16,070 nucleotides of DNA from GCA-003244245 sp035997545 (GTDB lineage Bacteria > Actinomycetota > Actinomycetes > Mycobacteriales > Pseudonocardiaceae): positions 1 to 16,070 of the forward strand of contig DASYIL010000295.1 in NCBI GenBank assembly GCA_035997545.1, in the 5' to 3' direction. Positions within the stretch are counted from its first letter, which is position 1. Every line of letters starts with the position of its first letter. The notes beneath the pieces are model-generated. The model searched no databases and was not told where the DNA came from. It saw only the letters and a program-made list of their open reading frames with translations. This document shows positions 6,645 through 13,795 of the stretch, one piece after another. The position numbers and the translations under genes were made by a program.

Positions 6645-8135
6645 GTGTCCGACGCGACAAGCCCGCACCACCGGTATCACCGCTCCCGGCGTATCGGCAA
6701 GGCGCTGGTGGCTGCGGTGGCGTGCCTAGTCTTCCTGGTCACCGCCACCGGATGGGCTGTCACCCAATGGCTGGACGGTCAGCTCCGCGATGTGCACGCG
6801 CTGGACCCACACTCCGCCGCGATCACCGACGCGGAGGCGCAACGCGGCGACGAAAACGTCCTGCTGGTCGGGTCGGACAGCCGGATCGGTGCACAGCCGG
6901 GGGACGGCGTCGGCGGCACCGTGGAGGTGGAAGGCGCCCGCTCGGACACCGTGATGGTCGCCCACCTGCCGGCCGATCGGTCTCGCGCGGTGATCGTCTC
7001 CTTCCCGCGGGACCTGCAGATCCAGCGACCGCGATGCGACGTGTGGGACCCCGTGTCGGGCTCCTACACCGGCCGGATGGACGCCGGGGCCAGCGTCGCC
7101 AAGCTGAACACCGCTTACCAGGTCGGTGGGCCACTGTGCGCCACCAAGGTCGTGCAGGAGCTCTCCGGGCTGGCCGTGACCCGTTTCGTCGGTGTCGGCT
7201 TCCCTGGATTCAGGAGCATGGTCGACGCCGTGGGTGGGGTGCGGATCTGCGTGGAGCGACCACTCAAGGACGGCGAGCTGGGCACGATCATCCCACAGCG
7301 GGGCTACACCACGATCTCGGGCACCACCGCGCTGAACTACGTCCGGGCCCGCCACGTCGCTGGCGACCCCACCTCGGACTACGGCCGGATCGCCCGCCAG
7401 CAATACTTCCTGTCCGCGCTGGTGCGCCAGGTGCTGTCCCCTGGCGTGCTGCTCAACCCCGCGAAGGTGCGAGCTTTGATCACCGCGGTCGCCGCCAACA
7501 CCGTCGGCGAGAACATCGGCGCGTCCGCGCTACTCACCTTGGCCCAGTCGGTGCAAGGGCTGGACCCGGCCAACGTCACGTTCGTTACGGTGCCGACCAC
7601 CGGATCAGCCAACAAGTATGGCAACGAGGAGCTCCGGGTGCGCGACGCCGCAGCGCTGTTCCGGGCCATCATCGACGGCTCCCCACTGCCCGGCGAGCAG
7701 TCAGCCAGCAATCAGCTGCCCAGAAATCAACAACCACCCAGCCCGAACAGCAGCCCGGCCGCGCCGGCCATACGGGAGGCTCGAGACGTCCGAGTGCGGG
7801 TGCTCAACGGCAGCGGGATCGTCGGCGCGGCCACCCGTGCGTCCCGGGCGCTGCGGGCCGACGGCTTCAGCGTGCTTGCGGTGGGCAAAACCCGCCAGCG
7901 GGTGGACACCACGATGATCCGCTACCCACCGGACCAGGAAGCTGAGGCGCTCACCTTGCTTGCCACGGTTCCCCAGGCGGTGCTGCAGGTCGACCAGCGC
8001 CTTACCGGAAGCGTGGTGCTGGTGGTTGGCCCCGACTTCCGCCGCCCGGCCACCGCCGCACCCGCGGCTGCTCCCAGGCCCGCCGCTATCGGTCCGCCGG
8101 CCACCGTCAACGCTGCCGATGCCGCCTGCAGCTGA
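6645..8135 (+). CDS. LCP family (LytR-CpsA-Psr) cell-wall ligase with LytR_C domain
   Basis: LCP proteins transfer polyprenyl-linked glycopolymers onto peptidoglycan; in galactan-containing actinobacteria the main product is the arabinogalactan linkage. The 496-residue protein has a short basic N-terminus, one membrane helix (about residues 18-40) and an extracytoplasmic LCP domain (about 70-345). Conserved LCP positions are seen in LLVGSDSR (73-80), ARSDTVMVAHL, VIVSFPRDL (117-124), KLNTAY (153-158) and YVRARH (232-237), including the Arg and Asp residues that bind the lipid diphosphate. A Pro/Ser/Asn linker (350-377) leads to a LytR_C domain (about 381-464, DVRVRVLNGSGIVGAATRAS), and the protein ends in an Ala/Pro-rich tail. 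GGAGGAGG at 6633-6640 sets GTG 6645. It corresponds in position to Rv0822c of M. tuberculosis and may act on the galactan that Glf supplies precursors for. Confidence 0.92.
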   Translation: MSDATSPHHRYHRSRRIGKALVAAVACLVFLVTATGWAVTQWLDGQLRDVHALDPHSAAITDAEAQRGDENVLLVGSDSRIGAQPGDGVGGTVEVEGARSDTVMVAHLPADRSRAVIVSFPRDLQIQRPRCDVWDPVSGSYTGRMDAGASVAKLNTAYQVGGPLCATKVVQELSGLAVTRFVGVGFPGFRSMVDAVGGVRICVERPLKDGELGTIIPQRGYTTISGTTALNYVRARHVAGDPTSDYGRIARQQYFLSALVRQVLSPGVLLNPAKVRALITAVAANTVGENIGASALLTLAQSVQGLDPANVTFVTVPTTGSANKYGNEELRVRDAAALFRAIIDGSPLPGEQSASNQLPRNQQPPSPNSSPAAPAIREARDVRVRVLNGSGIVGAATRASRALRADGFSVLAVGKTRQRVDTTMIRYPPDQEAEALTLLATVPQAVLQVDQRLTGSVVLVVGPDFRRPATAAPAAAPRPAAIGPPATVNAADAACS

Positions 8136-8145
8136 GGCCCTCAGC
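8131..8145 (+). terminator. Short hairpin at the end of the LCP gene
   Basis: GCTGAG-GCC-CTCAGC forms a perfect 6-bp stem with a 3-nt loop. It overlaps the LCP stop codon and has no T-tract. It may terminate or stabilise the LCP message before the phoU promoter. Confidence 0.35.
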
Positions 8146-8162
8146 CGAGCCCCCAGCGTGGC

Positions 8163-8195
8163 CGTAACCTTGAGGTGACCTCCGGTTCACCGTAG
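8163..8195 (+). promoter_or_regulatory. OmpR-type direct-repeat operator (PHO-box- or GlnR-like) before phoU
   Basis: Three adjacent 11-bp units read CGTAACCTTGA, GGTGACCTCCG and GTTCACCGTAG. All three share T-x-ACC at the same positions, and the third contains GTTCACC, the core of the actinobacterial PhoP box. The first two also fit the GTnAC-n6-GTnAC layout of a GlnR site. The site ends just before the expected -35 position of the putative phoU promoter. Confidence 0.5.
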
Positions 8196-8223
8196 CCATC
8201 GAGACGGAGCGATCTTCCCGCCG

Positions 8224-8229
8224 TACCCT
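8224..8229 (+). promoter_or_regulatory. Putative -10 element (TACCCT) of a leaderless phoU promoter
   Basis: TACCCT matches TAnnnT and ends six bases before the A of the phoU ATG, so transcription would begin at the start codon itself. This fits the absence of any Shine-Dalgarno sequence before phoU. Confidence 0.45.
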
Positions 8230-8235
8230 CGGGCC

Positions 8236-8886
8236 ATGCGGGAGGTCTTCCACGCCGAGCTGGATACCCTGATTGGCGACCTGGCCAGGATTGCTCGGCT
8301 GGCCGGGCAGATGATGACCAACGCCTCGACCGCGCTGCAACATGCCGACCTCGGGCTCGCTGAGCAGGTCATCTCCGGCGGGGACGAGAGGAAGGCGCTG
8401 CGCGACGACATCCGCCAGCGCTGTATCAACCTGCTCGCGCTGCAGGCGCCGGTCGCCACGGACCTTCGGGTGGTGGTCGCGGCCATGCACGCGGTGGGCG
8501 ACCTGGAGCGAATGGGTGACCTGGCTCAGCACATCGCCAAGATCGCGCGGCTGAAGCACCCGACCGTGCCGATCCCCGCCGAGGTCCGCCCGGTGTTCGC
8601 GCGGATGGGTCTGCTCGCCACCCGCCTGGCCGAGGACGCCGCGGCAGCGATAGAAAGCCGGGACGCCTTGTCCGGTGACCGGCTTGCCGAGGCCGACGAG
8701 GAGGTCGACGCGTTGCGCCGCCAGATTTTCCGCATCCTGTTGTCCGAGGACTGGTCGCACGGGGTGGAACCGGCGGTGGACGCCGCGCTCATCGGCCGCT
8801 ACTACGAGCGCTTTGCCGATCACGCGGTTGCAATCGCCCGTCAGGTCGGTTTTCTCGTCACCGGGCAGCCGCCCAAGCGGAATTGA
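8236..8886 (+). CDS. phoU: PhoU phosphate-signalling protein
   Basis: PhoU links the Pst phosphate transporter to the phosphate sensor kinase and restrains the Pho response when phosphate is plentiful. In mycobacteria the PhoY proteins are orthologues linked to persistence. The 216-residue all-helical protein has two PhoU repeats. The first (about residues 5-105) carries DDIRQRCINLLALQAPVATDLR and HAVGDLERMGDLAQHIAKIA. The second (about 115-210) carries EVDALRRQIFRILL and the matching YYERFADHAVAIARQV. The paired E-R-x-x-D and E-R-F-x-D-H metal-binding motifs are present. No ribosome binding site precedes the ATG; a -10 element at 8224 suggests leaderless translation. The position corresponds to phoY2 (Rv0821c). 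Unlike M. tuberculosis, no pstB/phoT gene lies next to it. Confidence 0.93.
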   Translation: MREVFHAELDTLIGDLARIARLAGQMMTNASTALQHADLGLAEQVISGGDERKALRDDIRQRCINLLALQAPVATDLRVVVAAMHAVGDLERMGDLAQHIAKIARLKHPTVPIPAEVRPVFARMGLLATRLAEDAAAAIESRDALSGDRLAEADEEVDALRRQIFRILLSEDWSHGVEPAVDAALIGRYYERFADHAVAIARQVGFLVTGQPPKRN

Positions 8887-8952
8887 TTTTGCTGCGGCCC
8901 CGGCCGGGATGTGCAACCGTGGAGGTGAACAGCATCACGAGGGAGGGACGCG

Positions 8953-9351
8953 ATGACAACACCGCCGCACCCGAATTGGCCACCCGAACAAGAGCGGGGC
9001 CCGGGGACTCCCCACACCGCTCCCTACACCTCAGATGCCGCCACCCCCGGCGTCCCGCCGGGGGCGCCACCCGGCTATCCCGGCGCCTACGGCTATCCCG
9101 CTTACCCGGTACAGCGCCCGACCAACGGCTTCGCCATCGCCTCCCTCGTGCTAGGGATTGTCTGGATCTACTGGATCGGCAGCGTCCTGGCGCTGATCTT
9201 CGGGTACATCGCGCGCAAACAGATCAGGGAACGCGGTGAGGGCGGTGATGGCCTGGCCATAGCCGGGATTGTGCTCGGCTGGGTGGGCGTTGGGATATTT
9301 GCGATCTTCTTCATCATCGGGTTCATCAGGGGCTTCTCCGGCGCATTCTGA
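8953..9351 (+). CDS. DUF4190 domain membrane protein
   Basis: The 132-residue protein has a Pro/Gly/Tyr-rich cytoplasmic-type N-terminus of about 55 residues (PPGAPPGYPGAYGYPAYP). Two hydrophobic helices follow (NGFAIASLVLGIVWIYWIG plus adjoining residues, and GLAIAGIVLGWVGVGIFAI), joined by the conserved loop FGYIARKQIRERGEGGDG. This layout is the DUF4190 family, widespread in actinobacteria and of unknown function. GGGAGGG at 8941-8947 gives a well-placed start. Its last 201 bp are overlapped tail-to-tail by the open frame of mshD on the other strand. It occupies the place where phoT lies in the corresponding mycobacterial locus. Confidence 0.88.
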   Translation: MTTPPHPNWPPEQERGPGTPHTAPYTSDAATPGVPPGAPPGYPGAYGYPAYPVQRPTNGFAIASLVLGIVWIYWIGSVLALIFGYIARKQIRERGEGGDGLAIAGIVLGWVGVGIFAIFFIIGFIRGFSGAF

Positions 9352-10248
9352 CGATCCGCGGAGGAATTCCACGTCGGTGTGGTGGCGCGCGAAGCCCAGC
9401 TTGCGGTAAGTCCGCAGCGCGGCAGCATTGTCTGACTCGACGTAGAGCATCACCTGCGTCACCCCCCGCTGGCGCAGGTGCTCCAGCCCTGCCGCGGTCA
9501 GCGCACCACCCAGACCGGTGCCCTGGGCATCGGGGTCCACTCCGACCACGTAGACCTCGCCCAGGCCGTCCGGGTGCACCTTTGCCCAGTGGAAGCCGAG
9601 CAGCCGGTCCTGCCGGTCCACGGCCAGCAGGAACCCCTTCGGCTCGAACCACGGCTGCGCCTCGCGCACCGCGAGTTCGCTGGTGTCCCACCGGCCCTGC
9701 TCGGGATGCCAGGAGAAGGCCCGATTGTTCACCCGCGCCACCGCGGTCTCGTCCTCACCCGGCTCAAAGCTGCGCAGCGTCACCCCGTCGGGTAGAGCTC
9801 GGAGTGGGATGGGATCGGCCAGCCCGCGACGCAACTGCCACAGCTCACGCGCGCGGACCAGCCCGGCCCGCTGCGCCAGCCGTACCGCCGCTGGGTGCTC
9901 GCCGTGTGCCCACATCCACAGCGACCCGTCAACCCGGTCGAGCAGCGCGGCGAGCAGCGCGGTGCCGACCCCGCCGCGCCGATGCTCCGGATGCACCGCG
10001 AACTCGGCGGTGCGGCGCTCGGCCCGATCGTCCAGGCCCGCGTAGCCGACCAGCGTGCCCGCGGAGTCGTAGGCCAGCAGGTGCACCCCGGTACTGGGTC
10101 GGCTCGAACTCCGATGGCGCAGCCGCAACGCAGCCGCTTCGGAGATGGGGTCGACGCCATCCGCGACCGCGGCGGCGGCCAGCAGTCCCGCTGCGGCGGC
10201 GATCTGTCCCTCGGACAGCCGGACGATCCAGGTCAGCGCCAGGGCCAC
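9151..10248 (-). CDS. mshD: Mycothiol synthase (MshD), double GNAT acetyltransferase
   Basis: MshD acetylates Cys-GlcN-Ins with acetyl-CoA, the last step of mycothiol synthesis, the main low-molecular-weight thiol of actinobacteria. Two GNAT domains are visible. The N-terminal one has EFAVHPEHRRGGVGTALLAALL and WAHGEHPAA. The C-terminal, active one has VNNRAFSWHPEQGRWD, PWFEPKGFLLA, LLGFHWAKVHPDGLGEVYVVGVDP and QGTGLGGALTAAGLEHL, then YVESDNAAALRTYRKLGF. The recognisable protein ends near DVEFLRG (about 9350). The open frame runs on for roughly 65 acidic, low-complexity residues antisense to the DUF4190 gene; the family is normally about 300-315 residues and this would be 365. The start chosen is GTG 10248, seven bases after the glnR stop, suggesting translational coupling with glnR. 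Confidence 0.9.
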   Translation of the reverse strand: MALALTWIVRLSEGQIAAAAGLLAAAAVADGVDPISEAAALRLRHRSSSRPSTGVHLLAYDSAGTLVGYAGLDDRAERRTAEFAVHPEHRRGGVGTALLAALLDRVDGSLWMWAHGEHPAAVRLAQRAGLVRARELWQLRRGLADPIPLRALPDGVTLRSFEPGEDETAVARVNNRAFSWHPEQGRWDTSELAVREAQPWFEPKGFLLAVDRQDRLLGFHWAKVHPDGLGEVYVVGVDPDAQGTGLGGALTAAGLEHLRQRGVTQVMLYVESDNAAALRTYRKLGFARHHTDVEFLRGSSECAGEAPDEPDDEEDRKYPNAHPAEHNPGYGQAITALTAFPDLFARDVPEDQRQDAADPVDPDNP

Positions 10249-10255
10249 CCCCTGG

Positions 10256-11077
10256 TCAACTCCGCTGCACGGGCAATGATTCCAGGGCGACCCGAGATTC
10301 CAGGGTGACCCGATCTGTGTCGCCCAGATCCGCGTCGGCATCCGCGGTTTCGGCGTCCTGCTCGGCTGCGCGCTGCTGCTCGGCCCGCTCCCGGGGACTC
10401 ATGTTGCGCAGCGGGCGGACGAACTTGTAGCCCACGTTGCGTACCGTGCCGATCAGCTGCTCTTGCTCCGGGCCGAGCTTGGCCCGCAGCCGCCGCACAT
10501 GGACGTCGACCGTGCGGGTGCCACCGAAGAAGTCGTAGCCCCATACCTCCTGCAACAACTGCGCACGGGTGAACACCCGGCCGGCATGCTGCGCAAGGTA
10601 CTTGAGCAGCTCGAACTCCTTGTAGGTGAGATCCAGCGGCCGGCCCTTGAGCCGGGCGGTGTAAGTCGCCTCATCGATTACGAGCTCGCCGAGCACCAGA
10701 GCGCCGCTATGGCCGGCGCCGTGGTGATCCGCAGAGCGCCGGGCGACCAGCAACCGAAGCCGGGTGTCGATCTCGGCCGGGCCCGCGGTGGGCAGCAGGA
10801 TCTCGTCGGAACCCCAGTCGGCGGACAGCGCCACCAGTCCGCCCTCACTGATCACGACCACCACCGGCACATCCAGCCCGGTGGATCCCAGCAACCGGCA
10901 CAGGCTGCGCGAACCAGCCAGGTCCGAGCGGGCATCGACTAGCACCGCGTCGTACGGGCCAGCGTCCAGCAGGGCGGCGACCTCCGGGGCGGCCGACCGC
11001 ACACCATGCGACAATAAGGACAATGCAGGCAGCACCGACCCCGCGCCGGGATCGGCGGTAAGCAGCAGCAGTTCCAT
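10256..11077 (-). CDS. glnR: GlnR, orphan OmpR-family nitrogen regulator
   Basis: GlnR activates or represses nitrogen assimilation genes such as glnA, amtB and nirB in actinobacteria and works without a partner kinase. The protein is 273 residues. The receiver-like domain (1-110) has the single conserved aspartate (VLVDARSDL, Asp48) but lacks the paired acidic residues of a phosphorylatable pocket, as expected for GlnR. The segments SLCRLLGSTGLDVPVVVV and TAGPAEIDTRLRL are also GlnR-like. The winged-helix domain (about 125-226) reads DEATYTARLKGRPLDLTYKE and RVFTRAQLLQEVWGYDFFGG, then TRTVDVHVRRLRAKLG and IGTVRNVGYKFVRP, nearly identical to the Streptomyces protein as I remember it. The tail is charged and disordered. 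GGAGGGAG (minus strand, about 11083-11090) precedes the ATG. mshD follows directly, as in mycobacteria. Confidence 0.93.
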   Translation of the reverse strand: MELLLLTADPGAGSVLPALSLLSHGVRSAAPEVAALLDAGPYDAVLVDARSDLAGSRSLCRLLGSTGLDVPVVVVISEGGLVALSADWGSDEILLPTAGPAEIDTRLRLLVARRSADHHGAGHSGALVLGELVIDEATYTARLKGRPLDLTYKEFELLKYLAQHAGRVFTRAQLLQEVWGYDFFGGTRTVDVHVRRLRAKLGPEQEQLIGTVRNVGYKFVRPLRNMSPRERAEQQRAAEQDAETADADADLGDTDRVTLESRVALESLPVQRS

Positions 11078-11134
11078 GCCCGCTCCCTCCTGCCGCTGGA
11101 GGCTGGCTGGCGGCGGCTAAAAGCCTGTTCAGGA

Positions 11135-11140
11135 AGAATA
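11135..11140 (-). promoter_or_regulatory. Possible -10 element (TATTCT) for glnR
   Basis: On the minus strand TATTCT matches the TAnnnT -10 pattern and lies about 58 bp upstream of the glnR ATG, in the 83-bp gap between the glnR ATG and the open frame on the other strand. No convincing -35 hexamer is seen 16-18 bp further upstream. Confidence 0.35.
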
Positions 11141-11244
11141 CCGGTTGATGCCACGCTTAGATGATCTCGGTGCGCTCCGTCACGCTGCTGGCCACGGGAA
11201 AACGAGCCCGAGCACGACGAACCGACGGAAACGGGGACGCTGAC

Positions 11245-12039
11245 GTGCAGAAGCTGGTCATCGTTGTGCTGGTGGTCATGGGTCTGGTCGTGGCGGCGGA
11301 CTTCGGTGCCGCGGCAGTAGCCGAGTACCAGCTGGCCAAGCAGCTCAAGGAACAGTTCGGCCTGGCCTCCGATCCCTCCGTGCGGATCAACGGCTTCCCG
11401 TTCCTGACTCAGGCGCTGGGGGGCCGGTACTCGGCCATCGACATCCGGGCCACCGGACTGTCGGTAGACCCGCTGCACGACGTCGCCGTGGAGGCGACGC
11501 TGCACGACGTCGACGCACCGCTGTCCGAGGTGACCTCGGGAAACCTCCAATCGGTGCAGGCCGCCCGGGTGGATGGCCGGGTCCGGATCAAGGACTCCGA
11601 TCTCGGGCGGGCGATCGGGATCGAAGACCTCCGGATTCAGCAACCCTCCGCCACGGAGATCAAGGAACTGCTGCCAGCGGAGATACCGTCGGCCGGCAAT
11701 GCCGCACCGGTCAATCGGGCGCCGGTCCGGCTGGTGGCGACCACCGACCTCGCCGGCCAGCGTACCGAGATCATCGGGATCGGAGTGATCGAGCTCAATG
11801 GTGACCTGGGGCGGATCACCATCATGGACGTGCGACTAGCCGGCGACGACGTCGGTACGACGGGCCTGCCGCGAGAGATGCGCCAGCTGCTACTCAATAC
11901 GCTGAGCACCGACGTGAAGCCTGGCGGGCTCCCGTTCACCGTCAGACCTACCGGAGTCTCGGTGGAAACCGGGTCGCTGATCGTGGAGGGCACCGCGAAC
12001 AACGTCACGATGCGTCAGGCCGGACTCGGTGTCGGATGA
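11245..12039 (+). CDS. LmeA-like DUF2993 phospholipid-binding envelope protein
   Basis: DUF2993 proteins are secreted or membrane-anchored lipid-binding proteins; mycobacterial LmeA of this family takes part in lipomannan elongation. From GTG 11245 the protein has 264 residues. A signal or anchor helix comes first (KLVIVVLVVMGLVVAADFGAA), then AEYQLAKQLKEQFGLASDPS, then VRINGFPFLTQALGGRYSAI, the family's most conserved block. Beta-rich sequence follows, ending in the typical PGGLPFTVRPTGVSVETGSL. An ATG at 11161 would add 28 Arg-rich residues; I prefer 11245 because the family usually starts with the helix, but neither start has a clean ribosome binding site. It is divergent from glnR. Position and strand match Rv0817c in the mycobacterial cluster. 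The next gene's reading frame overlaps the end of this one. Confidence 0.85.
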   Translation: MQKLVIVVLVVMGLVVAADFGAAAVAEYQLAKQLKEQFGLASDPSVRINGFPFLTQALGGRYSAIDIRATGLSVDPLHDVAVEATLHDVDAPLSEVTSGNLQSVQAARVDGRVRIKDSDLGRAIGIEDLRIQQPSATEIKELLPAEIPSAGNAAPVNRAPVRLVATTDLAGQRTEIIGIGVIELNGDLGRITIMDVRLAGDDVGTTGLPREMRQLLLNTLSTDVKPGGLPFTVRPTGVSVETGSLIVEGTANNVTMRQAGLGVG

Positions 12040-12109
12040 CGGGTCTGTGGCTCGCGCTGGCGGTGGCGCGGACCAGGTAGCGCAGGCGACGCGCCGGGAG
12101 GGGCGGGTC

Positions 12110-13105
12110 GTGATGGTCAACCCGGGACGCAGTACGGGCCTGCGCCGCCCTGCCGCGACCCGTCGACCGACCCCGGCAGATGCACCGGCCGCTGTGGCGA
12201 GCCCGTCGGCTGCCCAGGCGGACCCACTGGCCGCTCCTGCGGTCGATGTCTCCCAGAACGTCAAGCAGGTGCTGGAGGTCGTCGCTCTGGTCGTCGCTCC
12301 GACCACTCTCGTGACCGCACTCGTCTACTGGTTTGGCCTTGAACTCGTCGACGCGCGTTCACGCTACTTCGGTCTGGACCCTGGAACGCTCGGCTTCTCG
12401 ACTACCGACTACCTCATCAGGGGCGTGGAAGCGGGCATCGTCCCGCTCATTGTGTTGTTCCTCGTCGTTCTGCTGGTCACGGGCGTCCACACCGTCGCCA
12501 CGCACCTCGTTGATCGCTGGGTAGAAACGCCGTTGCTGCGACCGACAGTCTGGGTGGTCGGGGCAGCGGGAACGGCCGTTGCTCTCGTCGGGACATTCGC
12601 AACCTTTCGCCCGCTGCCCACACCGTTGCGCTGGTACCTCTTGCCGCCCCTGTTGCTGGGAGCTGGGCCGCTCGTCGCCGCCTATGCGATGTGGCTGCTG
12701 CGCCGCCTGCGCAACATGGAAAAGACCCCGACCGCCGTGCACATCCGCATCGCCGGCATCGCCGTCGTCGCACTGGTCCTGTTGAGCCTCTTCTGGGGCA
12801 TGTCCCTATATGCGCACGCGCTCGGTCGTGGTCGGGCCCAGCTGCTCGGTGACAACCTCCGGGCGCAGCCGCGGGTTACCCTTTATAGCGAACGATCCCT
12901 CGGGATCGACCCATCGGTAGCGGTCAGCGACCGGCTTCCCGACAAGGATGCGCGCTACTCCCATCGCTACTCGGGGCTACGGCTGCTCGTCCGATCGAAC
13001 AACAGGTACTTCCTCCTGCCGGATAACTGGAACCCGTCCACCGGCACGGTCCTCGTCATTCCGGATGAACCCGAGATCAGGCTCGAACTCTCCCCTGGAG
13101 GATGA
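12110..13105 (+). CDS. Five-helix membrane protein of unknown function
   Basis: I do not recognise a named family. From GTG 12110 the product is 331 residues. A polar Ala/Pro-rich cytoplasmic-type N-terminus of about 50 residues is followed by five predicted helices at roughly 54-77, 109-128, 146-164, 175-196 and 213-235. The C-terminal domain of about 95 residues is predominantly polar (YSERSLGIDPSVAVSDRLPD, LRLLVRSNNRYFLLPDNW, GTVLVIPDEPEIRLEL). With an odd number of helices and a cytoplasmic N-terminus, this domain would lie outside the membrane. GGGAGGGG at 12096-12103 supports GTG 12110 or ATG 12113; the frame is open back to 12029 but that extension overlaps the DUF2993 gene. The stop abuts the start of the lipoprotein gene, so the two are probably translated together and work at the same envelope site. 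Confidence 0.8.
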   Translation: MMVNPGRSTGLRRPAATRRPTPADAPAAVASPSAAQADPLAAPAVDVSQNVKQVLEVVALVVAPTTLVTALVYWFGLELVDARSRYFGLDPGTLGFSTTDYLIRGVEAGIVPLIVLFLVVLLVTGVHTVATHLVDRWVETPLLRPTVWVVGAAGTAVALVGTFATFRPLPTPLRWYLLPPLLLGAGPLVAAYAMWLLRRLRNMEKTPTAVHIRIAGIAVVALVLLSLFWGMSLYAHALGRGRAQLLGDNLRAQPRVTLYSERSLGIDPSVAVSDRLPDKDARYSHRYSGLRLLVRSNNRYFLLPDNWNPSTGTVLVIPDEPEIRLELSPGG

Positions 13106-13714
13106 ATGGTTACCGCCAGTGCAGCCTCTCAACACCGCCTGTCGGTGGCCCTCCTACTGTCGTTCGTCCTCGTCGCGTGTGGCAGCGGAGACGGCGCGGG
13201 CCCGGTGTCAACTCCCCCCGAGGCGCCAGTTTCGACTAATCCGCCAGATGACCGGCCGACAAGCCCGGGAGGCACCGGTACGACGGCCCCGGAGACGAGT
13301 AAAAGCAGGTCTCCTAGTATCACCGTCTCCAATCCGCCGGCGGAGTCCAACGAGGTGGCCATCGGACTGAGCTTCGTCACGCCCCCCAGTTACTCGTTCG
13401 GGCGAGTGGCAGTCAGGCGCACCGTCACCAGAGACCTACACGTCGGCGCGACCGCGAGCGATCCGGAAATCGTTCGCGAGGTCGTGGTCACGGGTGCCGC
13501 GTTCTCAATCGTGAAGGACGGGTGCACAGGCGCCACATTCCCTGGGCCACCCTGCGTGGTCCGCGTCGCTGCGACACCTCCTGCCCCGGGCGAGCACAAA
13601 GGTTCCCTCTCCGTGACCACATCGACCGGCCGGTCCGGGGGCAGTGACCTCGTGGTTGAGGAACAGTCGGGGCCGAATTCGCCGACACTCAGCACAGAAC
13701 CGTCCCGCCGTTGA
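13106..13714 (+). CDS. Secreted lipoprotein with beta-sandwich (choice-of-anchor-like) domain
   Basis: The 202-residue protein starts with a lipoprotein signal peptide: a short N-region, a hydrophobic core (LSVALLLSFV) and lipobox LVAC, with Cys25 as the lipidated residue. A Thr/Pro/Ser-rich spacer (about 30-75) leads to a beta-rich domain (about 85-175): LSFVTPPSYSFGRVAV, REVVVTGAAFSIVKDGC and CVVRVAATPPAPGEHKG, then SLSVTTSTG. The arrangement (FGxVxVxxT, then GAAFSIxxDxC, then CxVxVxxxPxxxGxxxGxL) resembles the ASH or choice-of-anchor-D immunoglobulin-like fold. Two cysteines (in KDGCTG and PPCVV) could form a disulfide. The ATG lies immediately after the stop of the upstream membrane protein, with CTGGAGG at 13095-13101, so the pair is coupled. 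The function is unknown. Confidence 0.82.
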   Translation: MVTASAASQHRLSVALLLSFVLVACGSGDGAGPVSTPPEAPVSTNPPDDRPTSPGGTGTTAPETSKSRSPSITVSNPPAESNEVAIGLSFVTPPSYSFGRVAVRRTVTRDLHVGATASDPEIVREVVVTGAAFSIVKDGCTGATFPGPPCVVRVAATPPAPGEHKGSLSVTTSTGRSGGSDLVVEEQSGPNSPTLSTEPSRR

Positions 13715-13763
13715 CCCGCCCCCGTTGCCACGATCCTGACGAACGGCGAGATCTTGACGAATT

Positions 13764-13777
13764 CGAGCCGCGGCTCG
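13764..13777. terminator. Palindrome between convergent genes, possible bidirectional terminator
   Basis: CGAGCCGCGGCTCG is a perfect 14-bp palindrome in the 81-bp gap between the lipoprotein gene and the convergent GNAT gene. It can fold as a 5-bp stem with a 4-nt loop on either strand. There is no T-tract. Confidence 0.3.
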
Positions 13778-13795
13778 GCGGGCTCCCGTTCGCCG

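Noticed and set aside
6722..7945. 407-codon open frame overlapping the LCP gene
   Set aside because: Arg/Gly/Pro-rich shadow of the LCP frame, which carries the full set of LCP and LytR_C motifs.
9582..10430. 282-codon plus-strand open frame opposite mshD and the end of glnR
   Set aside because: Arg/Pro-rich antisense shadow; both minus-strand genes are clearly real.
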